NCBI GenBank assembly: GCA_949152475.1
Contig: OX424555.1
Location: 21,966,868-22,030,867, forward strand
Direction: 5' to 3'
Source: Terebella lapidaria
Taxonomy: Eukaryota; Annelida; Polychaeta; Terebellida; Terebellidae
Length of the DNA stretch: 64,000 bases
Shown: in pieces, positions 1 to 13,400 of the stretch
How positions within the stretch are numbered: position 1 is the first letter of the stretch
How the letters are laid out: each line of letters starts with the position of its first letter
Translations under genes and position numbers: made by a program
Notes under the pieces: model-generated
Told to the model about the DNA's origin: nothing
What the model saw: only the letters and a program-made list of their open reading frames with translations
Databases searched by the model: none

Positions 1-3000
1 CATTACATATAAACGAGATGAATTGATACTTACTTACATACACATTGTTGAAAAAATCATGTACTGTCTGAACTGTCCTTGACCCTGATAGTAATAGTAC
101 AATCAATTATTTTGTATCATGTAAATCCTAATGACATAAACAAACAGGAGGCCTATCATTTAACAGATAAATGTTCTGGTTGCTATAAAATACTTGTAAT
201 AATGATATTGTATAGTATCAAATGGCGATGATCATATCAATTTCATTTTACTCAATTAATAACTCAGAATAATTTTGTGATTTGACTTTATTTGCTTACA
301 AGTCAAAATCTCTTCACACATCCTTCCAACCTCCTTTCTAACCTTTTAACATACTATAATGGTGACATCAGCAGCTACTCTGGTATGTAAAGGTTTTCAC
401 CACTTTAGAAGATGGTACAACTCCTCAAAGGTCACAAGACAAGGAAAGGTAACATGACCCACCCTCTTCACTGAAAGAAAAAATGCAAGTAAAGTTTGGT
501 TTGTGTGGGTTCTTTTATTGCAATGTGCCTGTCGGTGCTGGCTTTGGATAGCCGCACAATGTGTGCAAGAATCTCGTCTAGATATATAACAAGTCCTGTC
601 TGCCACAAATTGCCTCTGTTATATTTATCTATCTTGTTTTGAAAACTCCATGCCTTTCATCTAGACCAGTACAATAAAATGTGGTATGTGTGTTGATAAA
701 ACATGATATGGAACCATGTCAGGTTTCATCGCTAGACCTCAAGATCACAGACAGTGTTCCTCGGATGATATAATTAGGCTAGCCAGGAAACGTCAGACAA
801 ATTTACCAGTGGTTTTACCAATACACCTGCTTATGTCATCAACTTGAAAAGGCATTGTTGATGACAATATGTCTGTCTGTAGAGATTGGTAGAGTAGTAA
901 AATTGCTGAGCTGGTGCAGTTTTAGTTGTGTAGTGGCTTTGTTGCACATGTTCAGGATTTCTGGAGATCCAGTATTTGATAAATTCTAGTTGATACATGT
1001 ATGGTATTTATACATATACCATAGGTAGGCAGACTAGAACAGAGACAGTAGCTTTTGATGTGTGATAAGTAATGAGTCTTGTCAGGCACTCCATTACTCA
1101 CACGGTGCCAGTGTGTCACAGGGCCAGCACATGGAGGCATAGAGGACGGGAACAAAGAGGTACAGGAGGCCACAGGAGGCCATGCTCTCCACCTAACCCA
1201 CTCATACATCTCTACCTGGTGACTGATGGCACAAGGTAACTGGAGAAGTCCCCTAGCACACACCCGGCCACCCAAGGACACAGTATCACCATACAAGCCT
1301 ATTCCCTGGGATCAAGGGCCTGACACTGAGCCAGAGTTGAAGGTTAGGAGAAGCAGAGGCCAGGGTCAGATCTCATCCGTCACTGACAGTTGAAAGGACC
1401 TTGCCAGGACAGACTGGGATGTGTAGAGGACAGCTATAGCCTCTCACACAGGCCCTCCGAGTATCTCATAGGGTAGATAAACCACTCGGTATGGCTCCTG
1501 CATGGGCTACCTTGATACACTCAGTGTGCTTCATCCACCACATGTAGGAGACCAGAGCTACTAGTAGCCTCAAACAACAGGAAGTTCAGTTTGCATATGT
1601 GATGCAGGAATTATTGTGTGGATAATGATAATATAAGCCCCAGATTCAGTGTACTAATGGTGTAATATCTCGTGGGTATAGTTCCTCAATTATACCAGCA
1701 ACAATGGGAGATTTAGTATCTATGGAATAAAAGCACAAAGTGCACAGAGGGGAAACACAGTTGGAGCGTTTACCAGTAATGACTGCCACCCACATTTAAC
1801 CAGGTGATGAAAAGTGGCCATGAATATAGATTTTTCCTTCCTTTGTGGCTAAAACAAAACCGTTGTAGTACAAGTGGGAAAAAAGCCCAGGGCTGCCGCG
1901 GATGTTTATGTGTGTTTGAATGGACCACGTTTACCGTGACTAGCTGGGTGCAGCATGCAGCCTGTTGCACATGGCACACAGTCATATTGATGTTTGATCG
2001 GAGTTTTATCATTGTTGCTTGTATACATGTACATGTGCGAGGGGGAGTGAGTGTGCCATTAGAGCTGGGAGCCCTCCAGCCAACCACAAGTCTTACAGCT
2101 ACCGTGAGGAGCAGTTCATCATTGGAGATCACAAAGGGATACAGCATCCTCGACAGTGTAATGCTTGTACTCATGACCTGGTGACCGGCGGAACGGTCCT
2201 TCTGCCGACCTGCGTCAACACACAGGGGAACATCCTCCACTGGCACACATCCCAGTCGCGTGATTGTTCTTGAGTGTTTGACCAACAATTGTCATACTTG
2301 TTTAACAACATGATCGTGAGGGCCAAGGCTAAATGAGACAACAGCAGTGAGTGATCAGCATAGTAACGACAATGTACCAGGAAAAATAGTGTGTGTGGTG
2401 TTTGCAAAGACCACAGTAGAGAAAAATAATAATTGGCTGTAACAGGAAGGAAAGCTGTCCAGACGTATGGTAAACATCAGGGTTATGGCCAATATAGCAA
2501 GGGGCAGGAAAAGCTACATTCCTGTGGTGCAACAAGAACAACAATAGAGAGATCTTGGATCGCAATCATTGCCTGCCGGTTGGTCGTAGTGGCAACGTTC
2601 CATGTTGTCATTCACATACATGTGGATGGCCCACTGTCTGTCTGTCGTGTTGGCTTGCTACAAGCGGTTAAACTGTGCGTGATTGTGGCCCAGCTCCTTG
2701 GCTCGATCAGTCGTGTCCCACGGGAGACACCAGAAAGCACACGCCCGCCGACCAACACCCCGCCAACCCTCAGCCTGCCACTCCCGACACAAGTCATATT
2801 GGATAACTCCTGGCTAATTAATGAAGGGAACAAGATTCAGTGGGCTTCACTGTGCTCAAGTACTCGTTTGGATATCATGTGATTGATTTAATCAAATCAA
2901 TCAATGTTTATTGGTGAGATCGCGAGTCTCGGGAGTGTCGTGTTTCCGAGGGGCTCGGTGCAGTTTTCCCGTCTGTGGTATTGCGGGATACATGTATGTG

Positions 3001-3450
3001 GCAAGACGAGACAAGTGGACTTGGAATTGTTTGATTGACTGTGATGTGTCATGTTTTGGTAGCATTATTGAGATCTAGTGCGATTTGTAATCAGGTGGCT
3101 CAGCGTTGGCCTGGATGATGTGTGACAGCGGGCTGAATTCGGAGACTCGCTTCACTCTCAGTGGGTATGCATATGTATCACACGGTTGTATCGCCCACCA
3201 GTTAATGCTGATATTGGAGTAATGTGATATACGTGCACACATATGTGGACTCAATTTTGATATTACTGTACCCAGATGTTATCATCACTAGTGTCATACT
3301 TTCTATGAAAACGAATGACTGGAGGGCCACTCACAGTTAATGAGCATATCCCGGTACGTATCAGACCAGAAGTAATACCAACAAAATATACTGGTTTACA
3401 TCGACGCCATACAACTTCAGACTTGAACGTATCGTGTTGGACTTGTTACT
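1..3450. other. Upstream region, no supportable gene
   Basis: Several open frames (for example 1,770-2,288 minus and 2,433-2,882 plus) overlap on both strands, have no recognisable domain and show no convincing splice structure, so I do not call them. The stretch 2,900-3,450 lies directly upstream of the SH2D5-like start and probably holds its 5' UTR. An upstream ATG at 3,315 opens a frame that overlaps the main start out of frame. No TATA box or clear promoter element was recognised. Confidence 0.5.
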
Positions 3451-4485
3451 ATGACAATGGAGCCTGCGGGACTGGAGTATCACCCCTGGGTGTCTCCCAC
3501 CAAGCGCCCTCTCTCCTGGGTGGCGTCCTATGGCGCGGTGCGATACCACCAAGGCTCGGGCCTGGAACACTACAGCAAGGCTAATGCCTCCAACTCATTG
3601 AAACTTTCTTACTCCCCGAAACATAGACGGGACGTGCAGAATGAAGTCATGGAGCGGTATACCATTAAGACCCATTCCGGGCCGGACAGTTGCCATGACA
3701 ATGTTGTCCAGTTACGTAATCACCACTGTCGGAGTTTGACGGATGATCAAGGTGACAGGATGTACTCGTCACCCCCAGGTCACCATGGAAACATGGACTA
3801 CCCACCCAGAGGACAGCCAAGCTACTTCAGGGACCAAGTGCACCTGGACCACTCAAGGGAGGTGAACAGTAACGTCTGTGCGGAGGAGAGATGTACCTGC
3901 TCTGGTGTCTCTCAGCACCACTCCGACCAGTACCACACCAGCTCAAACAGACTCAATGGGAACTTACTCGCCCACAATGGTGCTAGCTCTTGTATCATAA
4001 ACGCAACGAACGGCAACGCCTGTGATATGGACCGGTCCTGGTACTCCGGGACTCCGACACACAACAACATAAACACAAACGCTGCCCAAACGACATCCAA
4101 CCGACTCAGTCCCAACAACAACACGAATGTCGCCTTTAACCACAACGTCAATTCACTGGACTGGAGCCCCGAAAAAGTCTCCAGCTCTGGATCGTCCTTC
4201 GACTCTGGATACAACTCTTCCCACAACAACGCCAACGGAAACATCGTGCATCATGACCAGACGCCCGCGGTCGTGGGAGACATGTACTTTGGCAGCTCCG
4301 GGATAACAATTTCATCAAGCCCGGTACACAGCGCCCCCTATCAGCTGTCACAGCGTGCCGACCGGTACCCGGCTGGCTTGAGGCGTACCCTGGACAAGTG
4401 CGAGGACCGCTGTGTACAGGAGGTCCACCCCAGTCAGGTGTGGGCCGAGGACCAGTCTGAGTGGGAGAGCATCATTCGTGTCAAG
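3451..4485 (+). CDS. SH2D5: SH2D5-like exon 1
   Basis: It encodes 345 codons, phase 0 at the donor AAG|GTACTG. Most of it is low-complexity (Asn, His, Ser) with no domain; only the last few residues (SIIRVK) begin the first PTB strand, which continues as YIGSF in the next exon. Two in-frame ATGs lie six bases apart; the second (ACAATGG) has A at -3 and G at +4 and is the better context. Vertebrate SH2D5 lacks such a long N-terminal extension, so this part is lineage-specific or lost elsewhere. Confidence 0.8.
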
Positions 4486-7400
4486 GTACTGAGGGGGGAA
4501 GGAGGAGGGGGGAAGGGTGGCAGGGACATCCGATAGGGTGGAGTTAAGTAAGGTGTGCTTTTGATCCAGGATAGCAGCAACTTTCACATGTTTTTTAGCC
4601 CGTACCAAAAACCGTCCGTCTTCCATGTTTTTTGTCACAACTTCCTGCTTGGCTTTCCTGATTATCGTTACTGTCTTATTCGGACCACATTTATATGTAC
4701 ATATATAATATACAGTTGGTAGAGATGACAATTCTTAGCTGTTCGTTGACAGTTATAAATGTTTCGAAAAGATAACAAATGCAATAAACAAAAGCCCACT
4801 TGAAGGTTCTGTGTCACCCATCCTACTGAAGACTGCAGAAAGTGGCCAGGTTTTCTGGAGCCTCGGGAGGTGTGAGTGCTGTTGCATGTCCAGTCACCAT
4901 GCATCAGACTCAGTGTAACTCCCGTCTATTGAAAGGCCAACTGCTGTTGAAAACCTGCTCATTTACTGACAAAGAACATGGGGAGAGGGAAATGATGGAA
5001 GGAAAAGAAAACCTACACTGAACCGCATAAAAACTAAGCCAGGGGAAAAGACATATGAATCAAGTGTATTTATGGACAGTTTGTTTGAGGCGTAATTATC
5101 AGTAGCGAAGCAACGGCCCAGGGGCTGTTGTTTTATCCCACTAGAGACAAATAATCATTTAGCAGTGAGAAGGTCAGTCTCTGTATTATGATAATAGAGT
5201 AGCCCGTGTAGCATGCTTCTGCTTGTTGTGACAATTCCCTCTTGTCCGGACAGGTGCCCCTTGGAAAGTGGTTAATTAGTGCTGTGAGGCAGTATTTATA
5301 GCGTGACGCAGGGACAGCTTCCTGCCAGGGCTTGTGATGGTTGTGCAATGATGATTAGTGCAATTAACTAATCTTTGCTCACTGTTTTCAATCAGAAAGT
5401 ATTAACATTACTGTATCATGGAAATGGGGACTTTTTTCATGACAGGCATTATAATCTTCATCATATTGTGTAATTACTGGGAAGCATGTTTTATAATGAT
5501 GGTTCACTTTACTAACAACGAACTCTTAACATGCTTATTTAAAAGAAAATATATGTTTTGCAGATAGTGGTTTTTCATGAAAAGTTGGATACATTTTAAA
5601 ATGACTATAGGGTCTTGTTAATAGGTCTAAACGACTAAACCTCAGGCTGGTCTCATGACAGAGGGTCTTCAACAGAAGTTTAACTGTGTGAACAAACTGA
5701 GATAATAATTATGTCAGTGAAAGATATTTTGATCATGCGGATATCTAAGAGCATTGAGTACCCGTCTACTGGTATAGATATAGATATTGATTTAATACCA
5801 GTAAATACATGTATCTATACTGGTACATGCCTTGATAATCTTCCAACAATGCCAATTCAAAACAAACCCAGATCAATGCATGCATGGCTGTCAATGATGC
5901 CTCGTTCATCATCATTCCTGGAAACAAGGGAGCATTGAACCATACAGCACTGTCCTCAGTGTCCTGTCAACATACTCTAGCAATCTCCAGTCATCTGCAA
6001 GTTCTGTACCTGTGTACCTGATCATCGCAAAGTTTGAGTGGGGAAAAAACGGCAAATATTTTATTCAAGGCCTGTCCTAGCAACGCTGAGAGGTTGTGCT
6101 CGTTGTTGTTGTTGGTATTTTCAGCCTAGAGCGAGTTTGAAGTATGTCAATGAGTTCTCCCAGGCAAAACATTTAAAATTAATAAATGACAGTGTTTTGT
6201 TTGTGTCTGCATGTAGACTTGCAATAATCCACTCCGTGAATAGAATTCTACAGCCTGATGATGCATCACATCAATGCCACATTCTCTAAATCGTTGTGAC
6301 AAAGTCGCGGCCCCAGAGAGGAATGAACCTGGGCCATGTGGATGGATAGTTTGTCACAGTTATAACCTGTCTGGCTCTCGTGGGATTTAAATGAACCTGT
6401 AAATATTGGCAAAGCTCTGAAGGTATTAACATCCTAGGCTTGTCTGGTATCGTTCATGCTGAGCTAAATATGGGAAACATTTATCTAAGAGATTGGCAAG
6501 TAAGACATTAATCCAGCTCAGCCATGGCATGACATGACATTGTATACTATTTCCTGTTGCTGATTTGATTGTTATATAAATGACCTATAACTGACCTATA
6601 GTGCACCATTCACATGTATATATATACCTTTACCTTCAGCCAATTATTCTTTAACAAAATTTTGTGGTTACAACTTGTCAAACAAATTGACAATGATACA
6701 TTGAAATTTTCCAAAATAGCATGAGCCATTTATCAAGTTCACATGGTTTCCTGGATGCTTTTTCAGTTAGATTTGTTCTTGGGTGCCTCTCACTCTTGTT
6801 GTTTTGGGAGTCTGAACAAATTAGTGAATCTCAACAGCTTAGTACATTGTATACCCTAAAAATTAGGAGATATATCCTTGAGATATATATGTATATCCTG
6901 TTATTCGTATCAAGGATACATTTGTAAACAGTCAGAAAAGACCGCTAGTCAATGAGGTTTTCATTTGAGAATATTACCATTTGAGAATATTACCACAAAT
7001 TGTAGAGGTTAAGTCGACTTTTACAATTTTTTTTTTTACAAAACTGTTTCAAAACATATGAGACATTGGCTTGTGCAATTGTGGGCACTGAAAATTTACC
7101 ACCAAGATAGTAACATTTTCAGAAACAGAGGGGACATACCAACTGCTGTGTGAAGAATGCGACCAGTGAAGACAGTTTGCTGACCTGACATAATAATATT
7201 ATGCAAAACATCCAGTAGTACGTGTTGCTGGACATCTACGAGTGTCCACTTATGGTTGCTGATATAGACATACCATGATACCAACTGCACTCATTCTTGG
7301 CCAGAGGGCTACAGCACAGCACAACCGGACATAAATCACTTCGTCCATGCTTCATCAGCATCTTGATCCCTCATAACACATAAAAAGTTTATAAAACCAA

Positions 7401-10400
7401 TATAACCTGCGTGATAATAAATTGCGTAATATTGAAGTCAATGTCCCCTCGTAAATAGGATATTAGAGTCGTGAAGAGCTTGCACCAGCAGAAAAGACGC
7501 AAATATCGCGACGGAGTTCGTAAAGTCAGCCCGAATGGTCCGTAGATACTTTGTGTATTGACGTATTCTGACCCATCAGTCTTCATATTTTTCTACACAA
7601 TTCTTGCACATGTTGGCTATTCTTGGGACATTGTTTGATTGGACTTGACAAGAGCAATCCATTGTTTGAGGGAAAGCATAGCAAGGATCATCTGTGCTAC
7701 AAACAACATCATCTTTTTTTCACACATGTGCAAACTCAGCAGTGTGATGCATGAGATTGAATTTAATAAGTGCTTACTAATCACAAGAACATGAAGAATG
7801 TAGAGTATCTTTGTTACAAATAGCAATAATTATACCAATCAAGTAAATAATGCAAATATTTGCTGCAGATCTGTAATACTACCGTAATCAGTATGTTTAT
7901 GTTGTTATATATTGGTAATTATGATAATTATAGTCTTATAACAGACCGTTCAGTCTGAGAATGTTAGTAAAAGTATATTTTAGATGGCTGCATGTATGCA
8001 ATAGTCACACGAGCACAGACAAAATTTCCCACGGTTTCATATCAGTAATCACATAAAATATTAACGAATGTATCAAGTTATTGCATAAAAGTTACACTTG
8101 TGACGATGGTAGCACATTTCCTTCCCATGGATTCCAGCTCCTTACTTTTGCCCTGTTCCCACGGTTACGCGTAGGATGTGGTACTGAGTGACCTGCTGGA
8201 GCAGTCGGTACTCAGAGTAGCTCTCCATGTAATGGATACTGATAGTTATGGCTAGGTACTTATGGCTAGCATTGATTAAATGAGGCAGGCAGAGTGGATC
8301 ATGGATAGTTCTGCCACCTCAGGTAACAGGTGCAGAGCAGGGAACCAGCCATCTGTGGTGCTCCACGCTCCTGATAGCTCTATACAGTATGGCATTGATT
8401 AGCAAGGGCTATTACCCAATCAGGCCTGTCAGAACCAGTGCGATTTATGTCAGGGATGTGTCTGTACAATGTCTCATAGCTGAGATGCACACAAATCCGC
8501 AATACATAACTGTACATGCTGGATTGTATGAATCAAATATGCACAAGGTGTAACATTTGTCATGCCCATTAGGCTCATGCTTTTTGGGGGAACTGAAATT
8601 TAGAGTCATGCAGTTACCGAAACATGTCTAATGTACAATATCCTCATATTAAAATATTGTACACCATAATCTGTTTATAATTTGTGAGCATTTAAATTCA
8701 TGCTTTTTGCTTGGGAATGCTTGCATTTTAGAAAAGAAAATACCGGTATATTGCCTCCATAATAGCCTTTACATGCAGTCGTTGGAAATCAAACATGCCT
8801 TGAGAATTCTTCCCAAGTTGATATCGCCTGGTGTACAGTATGTACCTTGATCATGTTGATATGCAGCAGTACATATCTATTATCCAATGCTTCTCTGACT
8901 ATACCCTTGAGATATATTTGCTACTGAGCATACTCTCATGGTATTTCATCCTCAGAGATGTCAAGCAGCTTCCTGTCAGTTGATTGGACGATTTCCAGTC
9001 ACATCTCACAGATCAATCACGCTGCCCGACCAGCAGCCACAATTGTCACTCCCAGCTCCTTATCTTAATTGGAAATCAAAGCAAATTGGTCATTCTTATC
9101 AGATAAAAATATGGCTTGGAGAAGGTGGCAACATTCCGGAAGGAAATGGCGTAGCTCTTCGGCGTTTTAGCCTCCACGGAGCATTGGAAGATGATGTTCT
9201 TTTGTTGATGCTGATGTAATCTCTTCAAAATCAGAGAGAAATCTCAGAGGTCAGACCATCAATTCTTCAAACTCGGGGTCTTTGCTGCTTGGTAAAATTG
9301 TCTAGCTTGTCTGAAAGTTGGGTCTTGCAGCAACATTTATAATGGGATCCCAAGAAAAACTGCTGCAAGTGCGATCCACATGGATACACATGGTGATAGT
9401 TCATGTACGTGTCTTTGTTTTATCAGCAGCACATTTGCCAACAGAAGAGCACCAAGTTCCATCACCTTTGAGTCATAATCCACTTATATCTATGTCAAAT
9501 TTATGATAACTGACTTACATGTAAACCTTCATATCCTGACTTCAATCTGGCTCTGCTGAGACTGTGCGGAGACATTTTATTCAAATGAATGACAGCTTTA
9601 TATAACTCTTTCAGTAGCATACACACATATAGAAAACTATCAAGGAATCTACATGTAAAGCAATATTGTACTGTATATAAATTTTCACATGGTATCATAC
9701 TTGTCGTTCCCATTGTCACACCAATAGACATAATGAAAGGAATTTTTGTTGTACATGTAATTGTCTGGAGCTTTGGCCACATTTAGTTCATTATCGCAGA
9801 CCAGTTACATGTTTTGTGCAGAAAACACCAGGTTTTCAGTGGGCGATGTTGTGCTTTTATGCTGTGTCCGGAGGTGTTGACAAGAGTGCCGTTCTTTTCC
9901 AGTAGTGTTAATTTGGCAAGAAAAAAATAGCCTGCTTACCGATGTGTCTTAGAATAAAAAATAATTTGATTCTTTTCAAAATTGTTGTTCTATTTAATAC
10001 CATTATAGAGATGTTTTCTGCAGCTTCCAGGTCTAGGCTAAGGGAAAAAAAAAATAAAGTAATTATCAAGTAATCTCTGTGAGTCACGATGTTGCATGAT
10101 ATCTTCCATGTATGTGTCATGTGTATTGAGTGTGGAGTTTTACATATTGAATGTTATACATGGGGGAAGGGTTTGAAATCATGTTTTGAATATGATTATT
10201 TTTCTATTTCAGTACATAGGATCGTTTTCGGTTATCGGTGAGGAGCAGAATGCCCGGGCAGAATATGTACGCAAACAATTGATGGAAATGCGGGTATGTA
10301 GATCTATGTCCTTGATAAACCAGGTACATTATTTGCTAAATTATTGAATGAAACCCATTTTTACTCACTATGTTTGACTTTTCATATATATATACCAGTC

Positions 10401-13400
10401 TGATATCGAATAATCTTATATCGAATAATCTTACTAGTCACGATGTAAAAACATGTTATTGCTGTTATTGGTCAAGTTCAACTTAACATATATATTTCCT
10501 GTTCGTTGCTACATGTACATGTATATTAAAATCACATCAACATGTGCAATGGTGACATGCAGTGCATCCTGTCACACATGGGTTCAATTCTGTTGCGATG
10601 AATATGTCATCATTCAATTATTGATGGCCACCCTGATCAAAACAAGTATGTTGTATTGTGTCTCATTAGGTCATATGGTACCCACGACACTGCCTCCATC
10701 GATTCTACCTGCAGGCTATATATAAACATTAGCACAGGAGCAAAACTAGTGGCCACACTTAAATCTAATTAGTACCAGCAGTCTGCCACAGAAATGATGG
10801 CCATTTTGCAAATTGGTCGTGGCTCAAGCGCACCGCTAAATTATATTAAACCCATCACGGGAACCAACCATGCTGATTGGAACGTTAAAGGTGATGACAT
10901 CGTCCATAATGTGTGCGAATGGAATTTGCGTCACCAGTCACACCACACAAAATTTTGACTCGCAGAGAGATCTAAATTATTTGCTTCCTGGTTCCGCAAA
11001 AACAAGCACATCAATTCATCGGGACTAAGTGACAAATTTAGTGTCAAGCTTGCCTGATGTTTCATGTACAAATGTGCATGTGTATAAGCACGCAACTTAA
11101 AATTGCACATCTACCTACATTCTCAACAAAATTGTATCCTAATGTTTTGATAATGGACAGAGATAGCTGGCACATCCTCTGTACCATACATCAAACTGTG
11201 TGATCAACTTGATCAATCAAGTTGGAGTTGATTCGGACCACAGGCTATGACTTCAAGTCCAGAAAACAGACAGAATAAAGCCCCTTAATTCCTTGAACCC
11301 CTCAATTTGTATTTTTGGCCAAGTACATTCACAGGAGTAAGCCAAGAAAATCCATTAGGTGTATGTATGGTATATCCACGTGAGATAGCAAATACGTGTA
11401 ATGTAATGCTTCCAACTGTTGTTTTATCAGTGCCATCCTCATTAATCATAATGGTGTTGTGGTCAGACAGGACGATGTCACAGACTGATTTGTTCTCTGC
11501 TCTGGGAGGCAATTGCTCTACATAGAGCAGCACTGATCATCCAATTAGTGTCTGGCCTTTTTCCAGACAAAAAGAGATTAATTGTGATTGTTGATGTCAG
11601 TGTTGATTGTTACATATCAGGCTGATAGGATTGCACTTCTTGTATGTTCTGCTTTTAGCTGGTGATTCCCACATGTTGTCTAGTGGTTCATTCCCTTCCA
11701 GAACGTGACAAAGACGAAGGCGGTGTTGCTTGTGATCTCGCTGTCCGGCGTCAAAGTCTGCAGCAGTACAGGCGAGGTGTGTATGCAGCCTCTATCACCA
11801 TGATGACATGATCGTGTTGTGTAAAACAAAATAAAACTTTAAAACTCTAAATTGAGTTGCTTCTATAACGATCATATTAAGTTAGATCTCTGGCTAATTG
11901 TCTGATCTCCTGAATAAAAATCGTGGTTGTCATGTTTTTGTTTTCTATACTATCATGAATGATCTTGTGTACATGTACATGTATTTTTGCATAATATCAG
12001 GTTCAATATATTCGCTGTCATTTTGTTTCACAGAGTGTATACATGGCCCACGCATTGAAACGAATATCTTATGCCACGTGTGACCCAGACTGCTGCCAGT
12101 TCTCATTCCTGGCTCGGGAACCCAAGGGTCACACCAACATCCAGTACTGCCATGCATTTGTCACAAAATCAGCACAGGAGGTACAAATGAAGTATTTAAG
12201 ATATATACTGCTAATATGTATGCTATATCCTTTCACAGTACATTATTATGTTATTTCTGTCATAGACTTACAATGTCATACATGTACATGTAATGTCATG
12301 TATATTTCATTACTTTGTTCTAGGCTGAAGAACTGAATGCAATCATTGGCAATGCATTCAAGATGGCTTTCACGCATCAGCGAGAAAATCAGAAAACCAC
12401 CAAACAGCCTGCTCCAAAACCATCACAGCCAGCATCATCAGAGACGCCCAGCTCGCCACCCATAATGCAGCGACAACCCACATTCCACGAGATGATTGAG
12501 CACCAAATTGAGTACCAGCGGGAACAGAATGAGGTCATCCAGCGCCGCCAACAGGAGGAACTCAACAAACGTCTCTCAGAGATCTCCACACCCAAGGTTG
12601 ACGAGAGGATCAAAGAACTCACAGAGAGAAGAAAACACGAGAAAGAGGAGCGAGACCGTGAACAGGAGGTCCAGAGACAGAATCGCCTCCAGGGCAAAGA
12701 CAGGACTTCTTGGGTAGGTCCGAAGTTGAGCTGTCATCAAGGCAGGGATGGGACTTCTTGGGTAGGTCTGAAGGTTGGACTGTCATCAAGGCAGGGACGG
12801 GACTTCTTGGGCAGGTCTGAAGGTTGAACTGTGATCAAGGCAGGGACGGGACTTCTTGGGTAGGTCTGAAGGTTGTACTGTCATCAAGACAGGGGCAGGA
12901 CTTCTTGGGTAGGTCTGAAGGTTGGACTGTCATCAAGGCAGGGACAGGACTTCTTGGGCAGGTCTGAAGGTTGGACTGTCATCAAGGCAGGGACAGGACT
13001 TCTTGGGTAGGTCTGAAGGTTGGACTGTCATCAAGGCAGGGACAGGACTTCTTGGGCAGGTCTGAAGGTTGGACTGTCATCAAGGCAGGGACAGGACTTC
13101 TTGGGTAGGTCTGAAGGTTGGACTGTCATCAAGGCAGGGACGGGACTTCATGGGTAGGTCTGAAGGTTGGACTGTCATCAAGGCAGGGACAGGACTTCTT
13201 GGGAAGGTCTGAAGGTTGGACTGTCATCAAGGCAGGGACAGGACTTCTTGGGCAGGTCTGAAGGTTGGACTGTCATCAAGGCAAAGACAGGACTCCTTGG
13301 GTAGGTCTGAAGGTTCAACTGTCATCAAGGCAGAGACAGGACTTATTGGGTAGGTCTGAAGGTTGGACTGTCATCAAGGCAAAGACAGGACTTCTTGGGT

